DNA of 64,000 nucleotides from Pseudomonas rhizoryzae (lineage in GTDB: Bacteria > Pseudomonadota > Gammaproteobacteria > Pseudomonadales > Pseudomonadaceae): positions 124,001 to 188,000 of the forward strand of contig NZ_SULM01000008.1 in assembly GCF_005250615.1 (NCBI RefSeq), written 5' to 3'. The stretch's first letter is position 1, and each line of letters starts with the position of its first letter. Below are positions 1 to 8,969 of this stretch, one piece after another. The notes under the pieces were generated by a model. It did not search any database and had not been told where the DNA came from. It saw only the letters and a program-made list of their open reading frames with translations. The position numbers were made by a program, and so were the translations under genes.

Positions 1-972
1 CTCGGAAACCTTGGACAGGGCGTTGAGCAGGCCGTAGTCGTGGATCATGCCGTCGTACTGCACCTGTACCACGTCGACACCAGCGGCGTTGAGCTTGCGG
101 GCATAGGCCTCGCCCTCGTCACGCAGCACGTCGTTCTCGGCGGTCTGTACCAGCGCCGGCGGCAGGCCTTTGAGCTGCTCCAGAGTGGCGCGCAGCGGCG
201 AGGCGTAGATGTTGGCGCGGTCGGCTTCGCGGGTGGTGTAGCTGTCCCAGAACCACTTCATCATATTGCGGGTCAGGAAGCGGCCTTCGGCGTACTCCTT
301 GTAGGACGGGGTGTCGAAGTTGGCGTCGGTCACCGGCCACAGCAGGCCCTGGTAGCGCAGCTTGGGCGTGCCCTTGTCCTTGGCCATCAGGCTGACCACC
401 GCGGCCATGTTGCCGCCGACGCTGTTGCCGGCCACGGCCAGGCGACTGCCGTCGACATCGATTTCCTTGCCGTGCTCGGCGACCCACTTGGTCGCGGCAT
501 AGGCCTGGTTGATGGCCACCGGGAAGTGGGCTTCCGGACTCGGGGTGTAGTTGACGAACACCGCCGTGGCGCCCGAGGCCACCACTAGGTCACGCACCAG
601 CCGCTGGTGGGTGGGGAAGTCGCCCAGCACCCAGCCGCCGCCGTGGAAGAACATGAAGGCCGGGGTTGCGCCCTTGGCGTGCTCCGGGCGGACGATGGTC
701 AGCAGCAGCGGCTTGCCATCGACCTGGATGGTCTTCTCACTGGTCTTGACGCCGGACAGGTCGACCTTGACGCTGGCCTGGGCACCGACCAGAACGGCAC
801 GGGCGTCTTTCGGCGACAGGGTTTCCAAGGGCTTGCCGCCACTGGAGTTCAGGCTGTCGACGAAGGCCTGGGTGGTGCGCTCCAGGTGCGGATCGGGCTG
901 GGGCGCGGCGAAGGCGCTGCCCATGGCCAGGGTGAGGGTGGAAAGACCGAGCAGGCGAGCGAAGGTACGCAT
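1..972 (-). CDS. Secreted alpha/beta hydrolase (HSL-type esterase), 3' end cut by window edge
   Basis: Probable exported carboxylester hydrolase of the hormone-sensitive-lipase group; the substrate cannot be told. The ATG at 972 is preceded by GAGGAG on the minus strand. Residues 1-22 form a signal peptide ending in SAFA. The oxyanion-hole motif HGGG lies at about residues 109-112. The nucleophile elbow is GNSVGG (Ser about 184), where the family usually has GDSAGG. The acid is probably the Asp in ENDVLRDEG (about 281) and the base the His in IHDYG (about 311). About 324 codons are visible with no stop, so the C-terminus lies beyond base 1. It lies 71 bp downstream of ohr on the same strand and may be read through from it. 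Confidence 0.85.
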   Translation of the reverse strand, partial: MRTFARLLGLSTLTLAMGSAFAAPQPDPHLERTTQAFVDSLNSSGGKPLETLSPKDARAVLVGAQASVKVDLSGVKTSEKTIQVDGKPLLLTIVRPEHAKGATPAFMFFHGGGWVLGDFPTHQRLVRDLVVASGATAVFVNYTPSPEAHFPVAINQAYAATKWVAEHGKEIDVDGSRLAVAGNSVGGNMAAVVSLMAKDKGTPKLRYQGLLWPVTDANFDTPSYKEYAEGRFLTRNMMKWFWDSYTTREADRANIYASPLRATLEQLKGLPPALVQTAENDVLRDEGEAYARKLNAAGVDVVQVQYDGMIHDYGLLNALSKVSE

Positions 973-1043
973 GATGAGGACTCCTCGAAGCGTCAAGGGC
1001 AGAGCGTCTCGGGGCGAGACGCCCGGTGGTACCGGCGGCCGTA

Positions 1044-1460
1044 TCACGCCAGGGTCAGGCGCACGTCCACGTTGCCGCGGGTGGCATTGGAGTAGGGGCA
1101 GACCTGGTGGGCTTTCTCGATCAGGTCTTCGGCCACGGCGCGGTCCAGGCCCGGCAGGCTGATGGTCAGCTCGACGTCGATGGCGAAGCCGGTGGGGATC
1201 GGGCCAATGCCGACCTGGGCGGTCACGCTGACATCAGCCGGAACGGCGATCTTTTCCTTGGCACCGACGAACTTCAGGGCGCCGATGAAGCAGGCGGAGT
1301 AGCCAGCCGCGAAGAGTTGCTCGGGGTTGGTGCCCGCACCGCCAGCGCCGCCGAGTTCCTTGGGCGTGGACAGCTGCACGTCCAGGGCTTTGTCGCTGCT
1401 GATGGAACGGCCATCACGGCCACCGGTGCTGGTGGCAGAAGCGGTGTAGAGAATGTTCAT
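1044..1460 (-). CDS. ohr: Organic hydroperoxide resistance protein Ohr (OsmC family)
   Basis: Thiol peroxidase that reduces organic hydroperoxides in the cytoplasm, using lipoylated proteins as reductant in characterised members. The 138-residue length is typical. The N-terminal [18 protein letters not shown] block, the peroxidatic Cys in SACFIGAL (about residue 57) and the resolving Cys in [12 protein letters not shown] (about 121) are all present. Its regulator ohrR lies directly upstream on the same strand, and palindromic operator-like sequence fills the 142-bp gap, so peroxide induction through OhrR is expected. Confidence 0.96.
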   Translation of the reverse strand: MNILYTASATSTGGRDGRSISSDKALDVQLSTPKELGGAGGAGTNPEQLFAAGYSACFIGALKFVGAKEKIAVPADVSVTAQVGIGPIPTGFAIDVELTISLPGLDRAVAEDLIEKAHQVCPYSNATRGNVDVRLTLA

Positions 1461-1473
1461 GGCGGACTCCTAA

Positions 1474-1565
1474 TTAAGTATCGCGATAATTAATTCGCTG
1501 GACCGAGACGCTGAAGCGGCCTGGGCACGGATTTAAGTTATCGCGATATTAGTTATCGCGCAAAT
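1474..1565. promoter_or_regulatory. OhrR-type operator region upstream of ohr
   Basis: The ohrR-ohr gap holds an AT-rich palindrome, TATCGCGATA at 1479-1488, extended on both sides by AATTAA/TTAATT. A second copy of the core, TTATCGCGATA, is at 1538-1548, and a half copy, TTATCGCG, is at 1553-1560. This is the only AT-rich stretch nearby. Binding by OhrR is inferred from position and symmetry. Confidence 0.6.
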
Positions 1566-1602
1566 CTATTCTCGTGGCTTGCCGACGGACGGTATGCCGG
1601 CG

Positions 1603-2037
1603 TTATCGTTCCAGCTTGGCGCGCAGCGCGGTGAGGCTTTCGCGCAGTTCGCTCATCTCCCGGTCGCCCAGGGCGCAGTAGCTGCCGATGGTGCCATTGA
1701 TGTCCTGGGCTTTCTTACGCAGGGTACGCCCCTGCTCGGTAAGCTCGACGGACAGGTTGCGCTCGTCCTCGGCGTTGCGCTGGCGGGTCACGTAGCCTTC
1801 GGCTTCCAGGCGCTTGAGTACCGGGGTCAGGGCACCGGAATCCTGGTGCAGCCGGCGGGCCAGCTCCTTGAGCGGGAGGCGGTCGTTCTCCCAGAGCACC
1901 AGCATCAATAGATACTGCGGGTAGGTCAGCCCCACCTCTTCGAGCAGCGGCTTGTACACCTTGGTCATGGCCAAAGAAGTGGAGTACAACGCAAAGCACA
2001 GCTGCTGATCGAGAAGGAGAGGGTCTTTACTGGTCAT
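1603..2037 (-). CDS. ohrR: MarR-family organic peroxide sensor OhrR
   Basis: Winged-helix repressor of ohr that is released when a conserved N-terminal cysteine is oxidised by organic peroxide. The product has 144 residues from the ATG at 2037 (MTSKDPLLLDQQLCFALYS). The in-frame upstream ATG at 2106 would add a tail not seen in OhrR. The sensing Cys lies in QLCFALYS (about residue 14), followed by the family block YPQYLLMLVLWE and the winged-helix segment LHQDSGALTPVLKRLE. It is co-oriented with ohr and 142 bp upstream of it. Confidence 0.93.
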   Translation of the reverse strand: MTSKDPLLLDQQLCFALYSTSLAMTKVYKPLLEEVGLTYPQYLLMLVLWENDRLPLKELARRLHQDSGALTPVLKRLEAEGYVTRQRNAEDERNLSVELTEQGRTLRKKAQDINGTIGSYCALGDREMSELRESLTALRAKLER

Positions 2038-2123
2038 GGAGGTCTCGCGACGGCAAATGAGAAATGATTCTACCCTGGGCATTTGGGTAGCATAGCCTTT
2101 CACCATCAGACTCCGCGGTTTTC

Positions 2124-3644
2124 ATGCGTATCCATGTTTCCTTCATCGATCGTGTCGGCATCACTCAGGAAGTGCTGGCGCTGCTCGGTGCGCGCAATCT
2201 CAACCTGGATGCCGTGGAGATGGTGCCGCCTAACGTCTATATCGACGCGCCAACCCTGAGCGCAGCGGTGCTGGAAGAATTGCGCGACGCCCTGCTCACC
2301 GTGGTGGGGGTCGAGGCGGTACGGGTGGTGGACATCCTGCCCGGCCAGCGGCGCAGCCTGCAGCTCGATGCGCTGCTCGCCGCCATGGCCGATCCGGTGC
2401 TGGCGGTAGATGGCGAAGGCCGCATCCTGCTGGCCAATCCGGCCTTCGCCGCCCTGGCCGGTGAGGACGCCGGCAGCACCCTGGCGGAGCTCTTCAACGA
2501 CACTGAGCTACCGGTCGAGCTGTTGGCCCAGGGCTTTCGCCTGCCGCTGCGCGAAGTGGTGTTGCGCGGCCAGGCATTGTTGCTGGACGCCACCCCCATC
2601 GGCGAACCGGTGGGCGGCCTGGCCGGTGGCCTCTTGACCCTCTATGCACCCAGCCGTATCGGTGGACGCCTGTCGGCGCTGCGCCACGACACTCCCGAGG
2701 GCTTCGATTCCCTGCTTGGCGATTGCGCCGCCATTCGCACCCTCAAGGCCCGGGCCCAGCGCCTGGCGGCCCTGGAGGCACCGCTGTTGATCCTCGGCGA
2801 GACCGGCACTGGTAAAGAATTGGTGGCCCGTGCTTGCCACGCCGCCAGTGCCCGTCGCGACGCGCCCTTCCTGGCGCTCAACTGCGCCGCCCTGCCGGAG
2901 AGCCTGGCCGAGAGCGAGTTGTTCGGCTATGCCCCGGGTGCCTTCACCGGTGCCCAGCGGGGTGGCAAGCCGGGGCTGCTGGAGTTGGCCGACCAGGGCA
3001 CGGTGTTTCTCGACGAGGTCGGCGAGATGTCGCCCTATCTGCAGGCCAAGCTGCTGAGATTCCTCTCCGATGGCAGCTTCCGCCGGGTCGGTGGCGCCCA
3101 CGAGACGCGGGTCAATGTGCGCATCCTCGCCGCCACCCATCGCGACCTCCAGGCCATGGTGGCGGCCGGCACCTTTCGCGAGGACCTCTTCTATCGCCTC
3201 AACGTGCTCAGCCTGCAGGTGCCGGCGTTGCGCGAGCGCGGCCAGGACATCCTGCTGCTGGCACGGCACTTCCTGCAGCAGGCCTGCGCCCAGATCGGTC
3301 GCCCGCCGTGCCGCCTGGCACCGTCCACCTACGGCGTGCTGCTGGGCAACGCCTGGCCGGGCAACGTGCGCCAGTTGCAGAACATCCTCTTTCGCGCCGC
3401 GGCGATCAGCGAAAGCGGCCAGATCGATGTCGACGATCTGGATCTGGCCGGGACGGCGGTGGCCGGGCAGGTGACGACCGAGGTCAGTACCCTGGAAGCG
3501 GCCATGCAGGGCTTCGAGGCCGCGCTGCTGGAGCGGCTCTATCCGCAATACCCGTCCAGCCGCCAGTTGGCCGCGCGCTTGCAAACCTCTCATTCGGCGA
3601 TCGCCATGCGTCTACGGCGCTATGGCATTCCACGGCGAGACTAG
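2124..3644 (+). CDS. gcsR: TyrR-like sigma54-dependent activator, GcsR type
   Basis: Enhancer-binding protein that, in P. aeruginosa, activates the glycine cleavage operon with sigma54 in response to glycine. The order is an N-terminal ACT-like domain (about 1-75, starting MRIHVSFIDRVGITQEVL), a PAS domain (about 78-180), an AAA+ domain with Walker A GETGTGKE at 225-232 and the sigma54 contact loop GAFTGA near 272, and a C-terminal TyrR-type helix-turn-helix. The length of 506 fits. The N-terminus resembles GcsR more than the phenylalanine regulator PhhR. The likely target gcvHPT starts 7.7 kb downstream with matching boxes and a sigma54 promoter; here the regulator is not adjacent to its operon. 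Confidence 0.82.
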   Translation: MRIHVSFIDRVGITQEVLALLGARNLNLDAVEMVPPNVYIDAPTLSAAVLEELRDALLTVVGVEAVRVVDILPGQRRSLQLDALLAAMADPVLAVDGEGRILLANPAFAALAGEDAGSTLAELFNDTELPVELLAQGFRLPLREVVLRGQALLLDATPIGEPVGGLAGGLLTLYAPSRIGGRLSALRHDTPEGFDSLLGDCAAIRTLKARAQRLAALEAPLLILGETGTGKELVARACHAASARRDAPFLALNCAALPESLAESELFGYAPGAFTGAQRGGKPGLLELADQGTVFLDEVGEMSPYLQAKLLRFLSDGSFRRVGGAHETRVNVRILAATHRDLQAMVAAGTFREDLFYRLNVLSLQVPALRERGQDILLLARHFLQQACAQIGRPPCRLAPSTYGVLLGNAWPGNVRQLQNILFRAAAISESGQIDVDDLDLAGTAVAGQVTTEVSTLEAAMQGFEAALLERLYPQYPSSRQLAARLQTSHSAIAMRLRRYGIPRRD

Positions 3645-3718
3645 CGCCGTCGCTTCAAGTTTCATCAGCGCTGCCCGATAACGCTCAGACCACGTCGTGC
3701 TCGAACGGGGAGGGCGTC

Positions 3719-4459
3719 GTGACGAGCAAATTCTTGCAGTGCTTACTTCTCGGCCTGGCGCTGGTCTGCACCGGCGTTCGTGCGGACGCGTTGGAGGTGG
3801 TGACCGAGGACTATCCACCCTTCAGCCTGGTCCAGGCGGATGGCCGGGTGACCGGCTTCTCGGTCGAGCTGGTGCGGCTGCTGTTGGCCCGTGCCGAGCT
3901 CGTCGCCGAGCCCCAGGTCATGCCCTGGGCACGTGCCTTCGCCCAGGCCCAGGGACGACCCGGGGTCCTGATCTTTTCCCTGGCGCGCATCCCAGAGCGG
4001 GAGGCGCTGTTCGAGTGGGTGGTACCCCTGACCGAGACCAACCTCTGCCTGTTCAGCTGGCAGGGCCGCGTGCGCCCCTTGGCCAGCCTGGAGGCGGCCC
4101 ACGGCCTGCAAATCGCCACGGTCAACGGCGATGCGGGGGAACGCATCCTGCTGGAGCGGGGCTTCACCGTCGGACGGGAGCTGCAGTCCGGCGCGCATTA
4201 CAGTCTCAACCTGGAGAAATTGAAGGCCGGGCGGGTCGATCTGTGGGTCGCCAATCGGGCCGTGGTCGATCATCTGGCCCGCCAGGCCGGCTACGATCCT
4301 CGGCGGGATCTGGTGCCGGCCTATTGCTTGCCGTCCTATCCCGTGTACCTGGCGGCTAGCCTGAATACCGCTCCCGAGGTCGTGACGCGGCTGCGGGCCG
4401 CCTTCGTCGCCCTGCAGCAGGACGGCACGCTGGCCACACTTCAGCGGCGCTGGCTATGA
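3719..4459 (+). CDS. Periplasmic solute-binding protein, family 3, upstream of a diguanylate cyclase
   Basis: Exported amino-acid-type binding protein of 246 residues. The GTG at 3719 follows GGGGAGGG; the open frame extends further upstream but overlaps gcsR and has no binding-protein features there. Residues 1-23 form a signal peptide, followed by VVTEDYPPFSL, the usual start of a family 3 domain. It shares PWARAF and LARIPERE with the second binding protein at 6321, so the two are paralogues. It overlaps the cyclase gene by 4 bp (ATGA). No ABC permease or ATPase is nearby, which points to ligand sensing rather than uptake; that role is inferred. Confidence 0.85.
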   Translation: MTSKFLQCLLLGLALVCTGVRADALEVVTEDYPPFSLVQADGRVTGFSVELVRLLLARAELVAEPQVMPWARAFAQAQGRPGVLIFSLARIPEREALFEWVVPLTETNLCLFSWQGRVRPLASLEAAHGLQIATVNGDAGERILLERGFTVGRELQSGAHYSLNLEKLKAGRVDLWVANRAVVDHLARQAGYDPRRDLVPAYCLPSYPVYLAASLNTAPEVVTRLRAAFVALQQDGTLATLQRRWL

Positions 4460-6324
4460 AGGGCGTCCGTACGCACCGCTCGCTGGGCAATCGCCTGGCC
4501 CTGCTGACGGTGGTGTGCTGCCTGCTGTTTTCCGCGTTCACGGCTGGGCTGCGCACCTGGAACATCTGGCAGCAGAATCGCGTCGGCATGGATGCGGAGT
4601 TGCAACTCTTGCAACAGGTCTACCAATCGACGCTAGCCAAGGCCATCTGGGAGATGGACACGCCCTCGGTGCAGGCGCACCTGGATGGCGCGCTGCGCAT
4701 CGCGTCGGTCGGCCGCATCGAATTGCGTCTGGTCGGTCGCGGCCAGGAGCCCGAGGTCCAATTCCGTCAGCGCGCCGACTGGTCCCCCTCGAGCCTGGCG
4801 CCCAGCCGGCAAGGCGAGCTGGTCTACAGTCCCTATCCTGGCGGTCACGAGGTGCTGGGCGAATTGTTCATCCAGGGCAATGAGAGCTTGCTCTGGCACG
4901 AGTTGCGCGACAGCGTGGCGGGTACCCTGCTGACCCAGCTCCTGCTCGCCCTGCTGCTCGCCGGCCTGGTCAGCCTGGCCTTCAATCGGCTGGTGACCCT
5001 GCACGTCCGCCGCATCGCCCGGCACCTGTCGTTGCTGTCGGCCGCCACCCTCGACAAGCCTCTCCGCCTGCAGCGGCCCGCCCGGCAGGACGAACTGGAC
5101 CTGCTGGTGAGCGGCATCAATGCCCTGCAAGGCAATCTAGCGGGCTACCTGGCCCAACAGCATCGACATGAAGAGGAATTGGCCGCGCATCGCGATCGCC
5201 TGGCGGAACGGGTACAGGAGCGCACGGCGGAGCTCGAGGCGCTGGCGACGGCGCAGCAAACCATCCTGGGGCTGTCCAACCAACTGATCCATGCGCCTTA
5301 CGAGCAGTTCGACCGGCGTTGCCAGGTCTGCCTGCAAGAGGTGGCGCAACGCCTGCGTGCGCGTCAGGCCTTCTGGTTCAAGCGCCGCGCCCCGGAATCG
5401 ACCTATCGCCTGTACCAGGGTTGGTTCGGCGAGATTGAGCCGATGACCCTGGGCTTGAGCCTGCCGATCTCCTGCGCCCAGGCCCTGGAGGTCCTGTTGG
5501 AGCCGGAGGTGCCGCAGACCTTCGCCTCACCGAGTGCCCTCGTCAGCGTGCTCGGTGAGGCGGCTGAGCCGCTGCTGGCCCTGGGCAACGAAGCCCTGGC
5601 ACTGGTCCATCTGCAGATCGCCGAAGACGAATACGGCTTGCTGCTCTTTGGCTGTGGGCTGGGCGGCGATTGGCGCACCGACGAACGTGCCCTGATCAAC
5701 ATGACCACCCAACTGCTCTTGCATGCCTCCCATCACCAGCTGCAACTGCGCGATCTGCTGGCGTCCCAGGAGGCATTGCGCAGCGCCAACGCGCGGCTGG
5801 AGCAGCTGTCGCGCAGCGACCCGCTCACCGGGCTGGCCAATCGGCGCTGCTTCGACGAGGCCGAGCACCTGGAATTTCGGCGCGCCCAGCGCTCGGGGCT
5901 ACCGCTCTCGCTGCTGCTCTGCGATGTCGACTTCTTCAAGCGCTATAACGATACCTATGGCCATACCCAGGGCGACCTTTGCCTGCAACAGGTGGCGACC
6001 GCCATGCAGCAGGTCGTGGTCCGCCCGGGCGACCTGCTGGCGCGGATCGGCGGCGAGGAATTCGCGGTCTTGCTGCCTGCGACCGACCTCGCCGGCGCGG
6101 GAGAGCTGGCCGAGCGTCTGCGCCGGGCCGTGGCTGCGTTGGCGATTGCCCACGTCGGCTCCGAGGTCGCCGATCACGTCACCCTGAGCATCGGCTATGC
6201 CTCGCTGAACGCCGCAACTCTCGATTTCGCCGCGCTCATGGGCCAGGCCGACCGGGCGCTCTACCGGGCCAAGAGCCTGGGCCGTAATCGCAGTTGTCAG
6301 TTACCGGAGGACTTCTCCCCATGA
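4456..6324 (+). CDS. Membrane diguanylate cyclase with periplasmic sensor, HAMP and GGEEF
   Basis: Makes cyclic di-GMP from two GTP. The 622 residues comprise a transmembrane segment at about 13-31, a periplasmic region to about 154, a second transmembrane segment at about 155-177, a HAMP-like linker, a coiled coil at about 228-265, a central region of uncertain fold, and a GGDEF domain from about 450. The active-site motif is GGEEF at 532-536, and the inhibitory-site motif RPGD is five residues ahead, so the enzyme should be active and product-inhibited. No EAL domain is present. The start overlaps the upstream binding-protein gene and the stop overlaps the downstream one by ATGA junctions. 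Confidence 0.93.
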   Translation: MKGVRTHRSLGNRLALLTVVCCLLFSAFTAGLRTWNIWQQNRVGMDAELQLLQQVYQSTLAKAIWEMDTPSVQAHLDGALRIASVGRIELRLVGRGQEPEVQFRQRADWSPSSLAPSRQGELVYSPYPGGHEVLGELFIQGNESLLWHELRDSVAGTLLTQLLLALLLAGLVSLAFNRLVTLHVRRIARHLSLLSAATLDKPLRLQRPARQDELDLLVSGINALQGNLAGYLAQQHRHEEELAAHRDRLAERVQERTAELEALATAQQTILGLSNQLIHAPYEQFDRRCQVCLQEVAQRLRARQAFWFKRRAPESTYRLYQGWFGEIEPMTLGLSLPISCAQALEVLLEPEVPQTFASPSALVSVLGEAAEPLLALGNEALALVHLQIAEDEYGLLLFGCGLGGDWRTDERALINMTTQLLLHASHHQLQLRDLLASQEALRSANARLEQLSRSDPLTGLANRRCFDEAEHLEFRRAQRSGLPLSLLLCDVDFFKRYNDTYGHTQGDLCLQQVATAMQQVVVRPGDLLARIGGEEFAVLLPATDLAGAGELAERLRRAVAALAIAHVGSEVADHVTLSIGYASLNAATLDFAALMGQADRALYRAKSLGRNRSCQLPEDFSP

Positions 6325-7034
6325 GGTATCTGCTGCTGGCCCTGCTGATCCTGGCGTGGCGGCCTTTGGAGGCCGCCACGCTACGCGCCGTGACCGAAGA
6401 CACCGCCTTTACCTGGATCGTCGATGGCCGGGTGAGTGGACCGGCGACCGCCGTGGTGGAACGCACCCTGGCAGTGGCGGGTATCGATGACTATAGCCTG
6501 GAGCTCTATCCCTGGGCCCGCGCCTATGACCTGGCACTGCACGAGCCGGCGGTACTGATCTATCTGATCGCCCGAACCCCGGCCCGCGAAGCTCAATTCC
6601 ACTGGGTGGGGGAGATCACGCGCCTGCGTTACTACTTCTATCGGCTGGCGAGTCGAAACGACGTCCGGATCGAGCAGCTCGACGAGGCGCGCGCCTATCG
6701 CCTGGGCGTGATGCGCGACGACGTGCGCCACCAGTATCTGCAGCAGCTCGGCTTCCAGCGGTTGGTGGTGTCGGGCCAGCAACAGGACAATTTCAACCGC
6801 CTGCTCAGCGGCCAGGTGGATGCCCTGTTGCTACCGGAGCGAGATGCCGCCCACTTCTGCCAGGCGGCGGGCAGCGCCTGCCCAGGGTTGCAACGCCTGG
6901 CGGTGCTGGAGGAGCTCGATACCCCGCTGTACATGGCGTTCAGCGCGGCCACACCGGCGCCGCTGGTGGAGCGGCTGCGCACGGCGTTCGCGCAGCTCAA
7001 GGCCAGTGGCGAGGTCGCTCGGCTGCTGGAATAG
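6321..7034 (+). CDS. Second periplasmic solute-binding protein of the diguanylate cyclase operon
   Basis: Exported family 3 binding protein of 237 residues. The ATG at 6321 is chosen because it forms an ATGA overlap with the cyclase stop and follows GGAGGA; an upstream ATG at 6294 would put extra residues ahead of the signal peptide. The signal peptide is about 1-18 and the mature part begins ATLRAVTEDTAF. YPWARAYD and LIARTPAREAQFHW match the corresponding parts of the protein at 3719, so this looks like a duplication around the cyclase. The ligand is unknown. Confidence 0.85.
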   Translation: MRYLLLALLILAWRPLEAATLRAVTEDTAFTWIVDGRVSGPATAVVERTLAVAGIDDYSLELYPWARAYDLALHEPAVLIYLIARTPAREAQFHWVGEITRLRYYFYRLASRNDVRIEQLDEARAYRLGVMRDDVRHQYLQQLGFQRLVVSGQQQDNFNRLLSGQVDALLLPERDAAHFCQAAGSACPGLQRLAVLEELDTPLYMAFSAATPAPLVERLRTAFAQLKASGEVARLLE

Positions 7035-7052
7035 CCGAGCGACCCCCGGCCG

Positions 7053-8777
7053 TCAACGCAGCACGTTGGTCTTGGCCAGGTCCAGCACCTCGCTGCCGCG
7101 GCCGCTCATCACCGCGCGCAGCATGTAGAGGCTGAAGCCCTTGGCCTGGGCGGCCTCGATCTTCGGCGGTAGCGACAGCTCCTGCTTGGCGATGCGCACG
7201 TCCACCAGGGCCGGACCGGGGTGGGCGAAGGCTTCCGCCAGGGTGGCGTCGAGCCGGCTGGCCGACTCCACCTTCCAGCCGCGTACACCGCAGGCTTCGG
7301 CGACCCGGGCGAAGTCGACGGCGGCGAGATCGGTGGTCTCGTCGAGCATGCCCGCGGCCTTCATCTCCATGGCGACGAAGCCCAGGGTGGCGTTGTCGTA
7401 GACGATCACCTTGACCGGCAGCTTTTCGCTGGCCAGGGTCGCCAGTTCGCCGAGCAGCATGGACAGGCCGCCGTCACCGGCCAGGGCCACCACCTGGCGA
7501 TCCGGGAAGGCCGCCTGCAGGCCCATGGCCTGGGGCAGGGCGTTGGCCATGGAGCCATGGCTGAAGGAGCCGGCCAGCTTGCGCTCGAAGTTCATCGCCA
7601 GGTAGCGCGCCGCCCAGACGGTGGGGGTGCCCACGTCGCAGGTGAAGAGGGCGTCCGGCGCGGCCAGTTCGCTCACCCGGGTGGTGAGGTACTGAGGGTG
7701 CAACGGCTCGCCATCGGCGGTGGCGGTGGCCAGGTCATCCAGTTCGGCGCGGGTCTTGCGGTAGTGCTGCTGGGCCTTTTCCAGGAAGCGGCTGTGGCCG
7801 TTGGGCTGGAGTTTCGGCAGCAGGGCGTCGAGGGTGGCGCGGACATCGCCCACCAGGCCCTTGAGCAGCGGGGTACGTACGCCCAGGTGGGCACCGCGCA
7901 GGTCGATCTGCACCACCCGCCCGTGATCCGGGAAGAAGTTGCGATAGGGGAAGTTACTGCCCAGCATCAGCAGCAGGTCGCACTCCTTGAGCGCGTGATA
8001 GCCGGAGGAAAAGCCGATCAGCCCGGTCATGCCCACGCCGTAGGGATTCGCATACTCGATATGAGCCTTGCCACGCAGGGCGTGCACCACCGGCGCCTGC
8101 AGGCGCTCGGCCAGGGCCACCACCTGGGCATGGGCGCCGGCGCAACCGGCACCGCACAGCAGGGTGATGCGTTTCTCGCCGGCCAGCAATTTGGCCAGGG
8201 CGTCCAGTTCGGCCTCTGGCGGCACCACCACTGGGCGCACCGGCTCGCTCCACTGGACCTGCTGGGTGGGCGCCTCGGCCAGGGCCACGTCGCCGGAGAT
8301 CACCACCACCGACACCGAACGGTTGAGGATGGCCGAGCGCATGGCGGTCTCGAGGATGCGCGGCAACTGCTCGGGATGGCTGACCACTTCGCAGAAGTCG
8401 CTGCAATCGCGGAACAGCCGCTCCGGGTGGGTCTCCTGGAAGTAGCCCAGGCCGATCTCGCTGGAGGGAATCTGGGCAGCGATGGCCAGGACCGGTGCGC
8501 CGCTGCGCTGGGCGTCGAACAGGCCGTTGATCAGGTGCAGATTGCCCGGGCCGCAGGAGCCGGCGCAGACGGTGAGCCGGCCGCTGATGTCGGCGGCGGC
8601 GCTGGCGGCGAAGGCCGCGGCTTCTTCATGCCGCACCCCGCGCCAGCGAATACGGTCGCGCTTGCGCAGGCTGTCGGTGAGGCCGTTGAGCGAATCGCCC
8701 GGCAGGCCCCAGATGGTCTCCACCCCGGCGGCTTCGAGGGTGGCGACGAGCAGATCGGCGACGGTTTTTACAGCCAT
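7053..8777 (-). CDS. poxB: Pyruvate dehydrogenase (quinone), PoxB
   Basis: Peripheral membrane flavoprotein that decarboxylates pyruvate to acetate and CO2 and passes electrons to ubiquinone. The product has 574 residues from the ATG at 8777 (MAVKTVADLL), which has GGAG upstream; an ATG at 8795 gives a longer, less likely N-terminus. The N-terminal domain has AGSCGPGNLHLINGLFD and the nearby IPSSEIGLGYFQETHP, diagnostic for PoxB among thiamine-diphosphate enzymes. The cofactor motif GDGG...N lies in the C-terminal third (ALAGDGGLSMLLGELATL). The gene is monocistronic and divergent from the DUF350 operon. Confidence 0.95.
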   Translation of the reverse strand: MAVKTVADLLVATLEAAGVETIWGLPGDSLNGLTDSLRKRDRIRWRGVRHEEAAAFAASAAADISGRLTVCAGSCGPGNLHLINGLFDAQRSGAPVLAIAAQIPSSEIGLGYFQETHPERLFRDCSDFCEVVSHPEQLPRILETAMRSAILNRSVSVVVISGDVALAEAPTQQVQWSEPVRPVVVPPEAELDALAKLLAGEKRITLLCGAGCAGAHAQVVALAERLQAPVVHALRGKAHIEYANPYGVGMTGLIGFSSGYHALKECDLLLMLGSNFPYRNFFPDHGRVVQIDLRGAHLGVRTPLLKGLVGDVRATLDALLPKLQPNGHSRFLEKAQQHYRKTRAELDDLATATADGEPLHPQYLTTRVSELAAPDALFTCDVGTPTVWAARYLAMNFERKLAGSFSHGSMANALPQAMGLQAAFPDRQVVALAGDGGLSMLLGELATLASEKLPVKVIVYDNATLGFVAMEMKAAGMLDETTDLAAVDFARVAEACGVRGWKVESASRLDATLAEAFAHPGPALVDVRIAKQELSLPPKIEAAQAKGFSLYMLRAVMSGRGSEVLDLAKTNVLR

Positions 8778-8969
8778 GACAGAGACTCCAGGCAAGGGGT
8801 GGAAGAGGGCAGAGCCGCTTGGCAGAGGTCTTGTTGTGTTCCCTTGGGCCGGCGAAGCGGGGTGTAAGTTCGCGACCGTCTCGCCGTTTCGCCCGGTGAA
8901 CGGTCGGCGCGCCCGTCACGTGGGCGGCGATAATCGTGCTCGACTCTCCCGCGACAAGGACCGTCCCTC

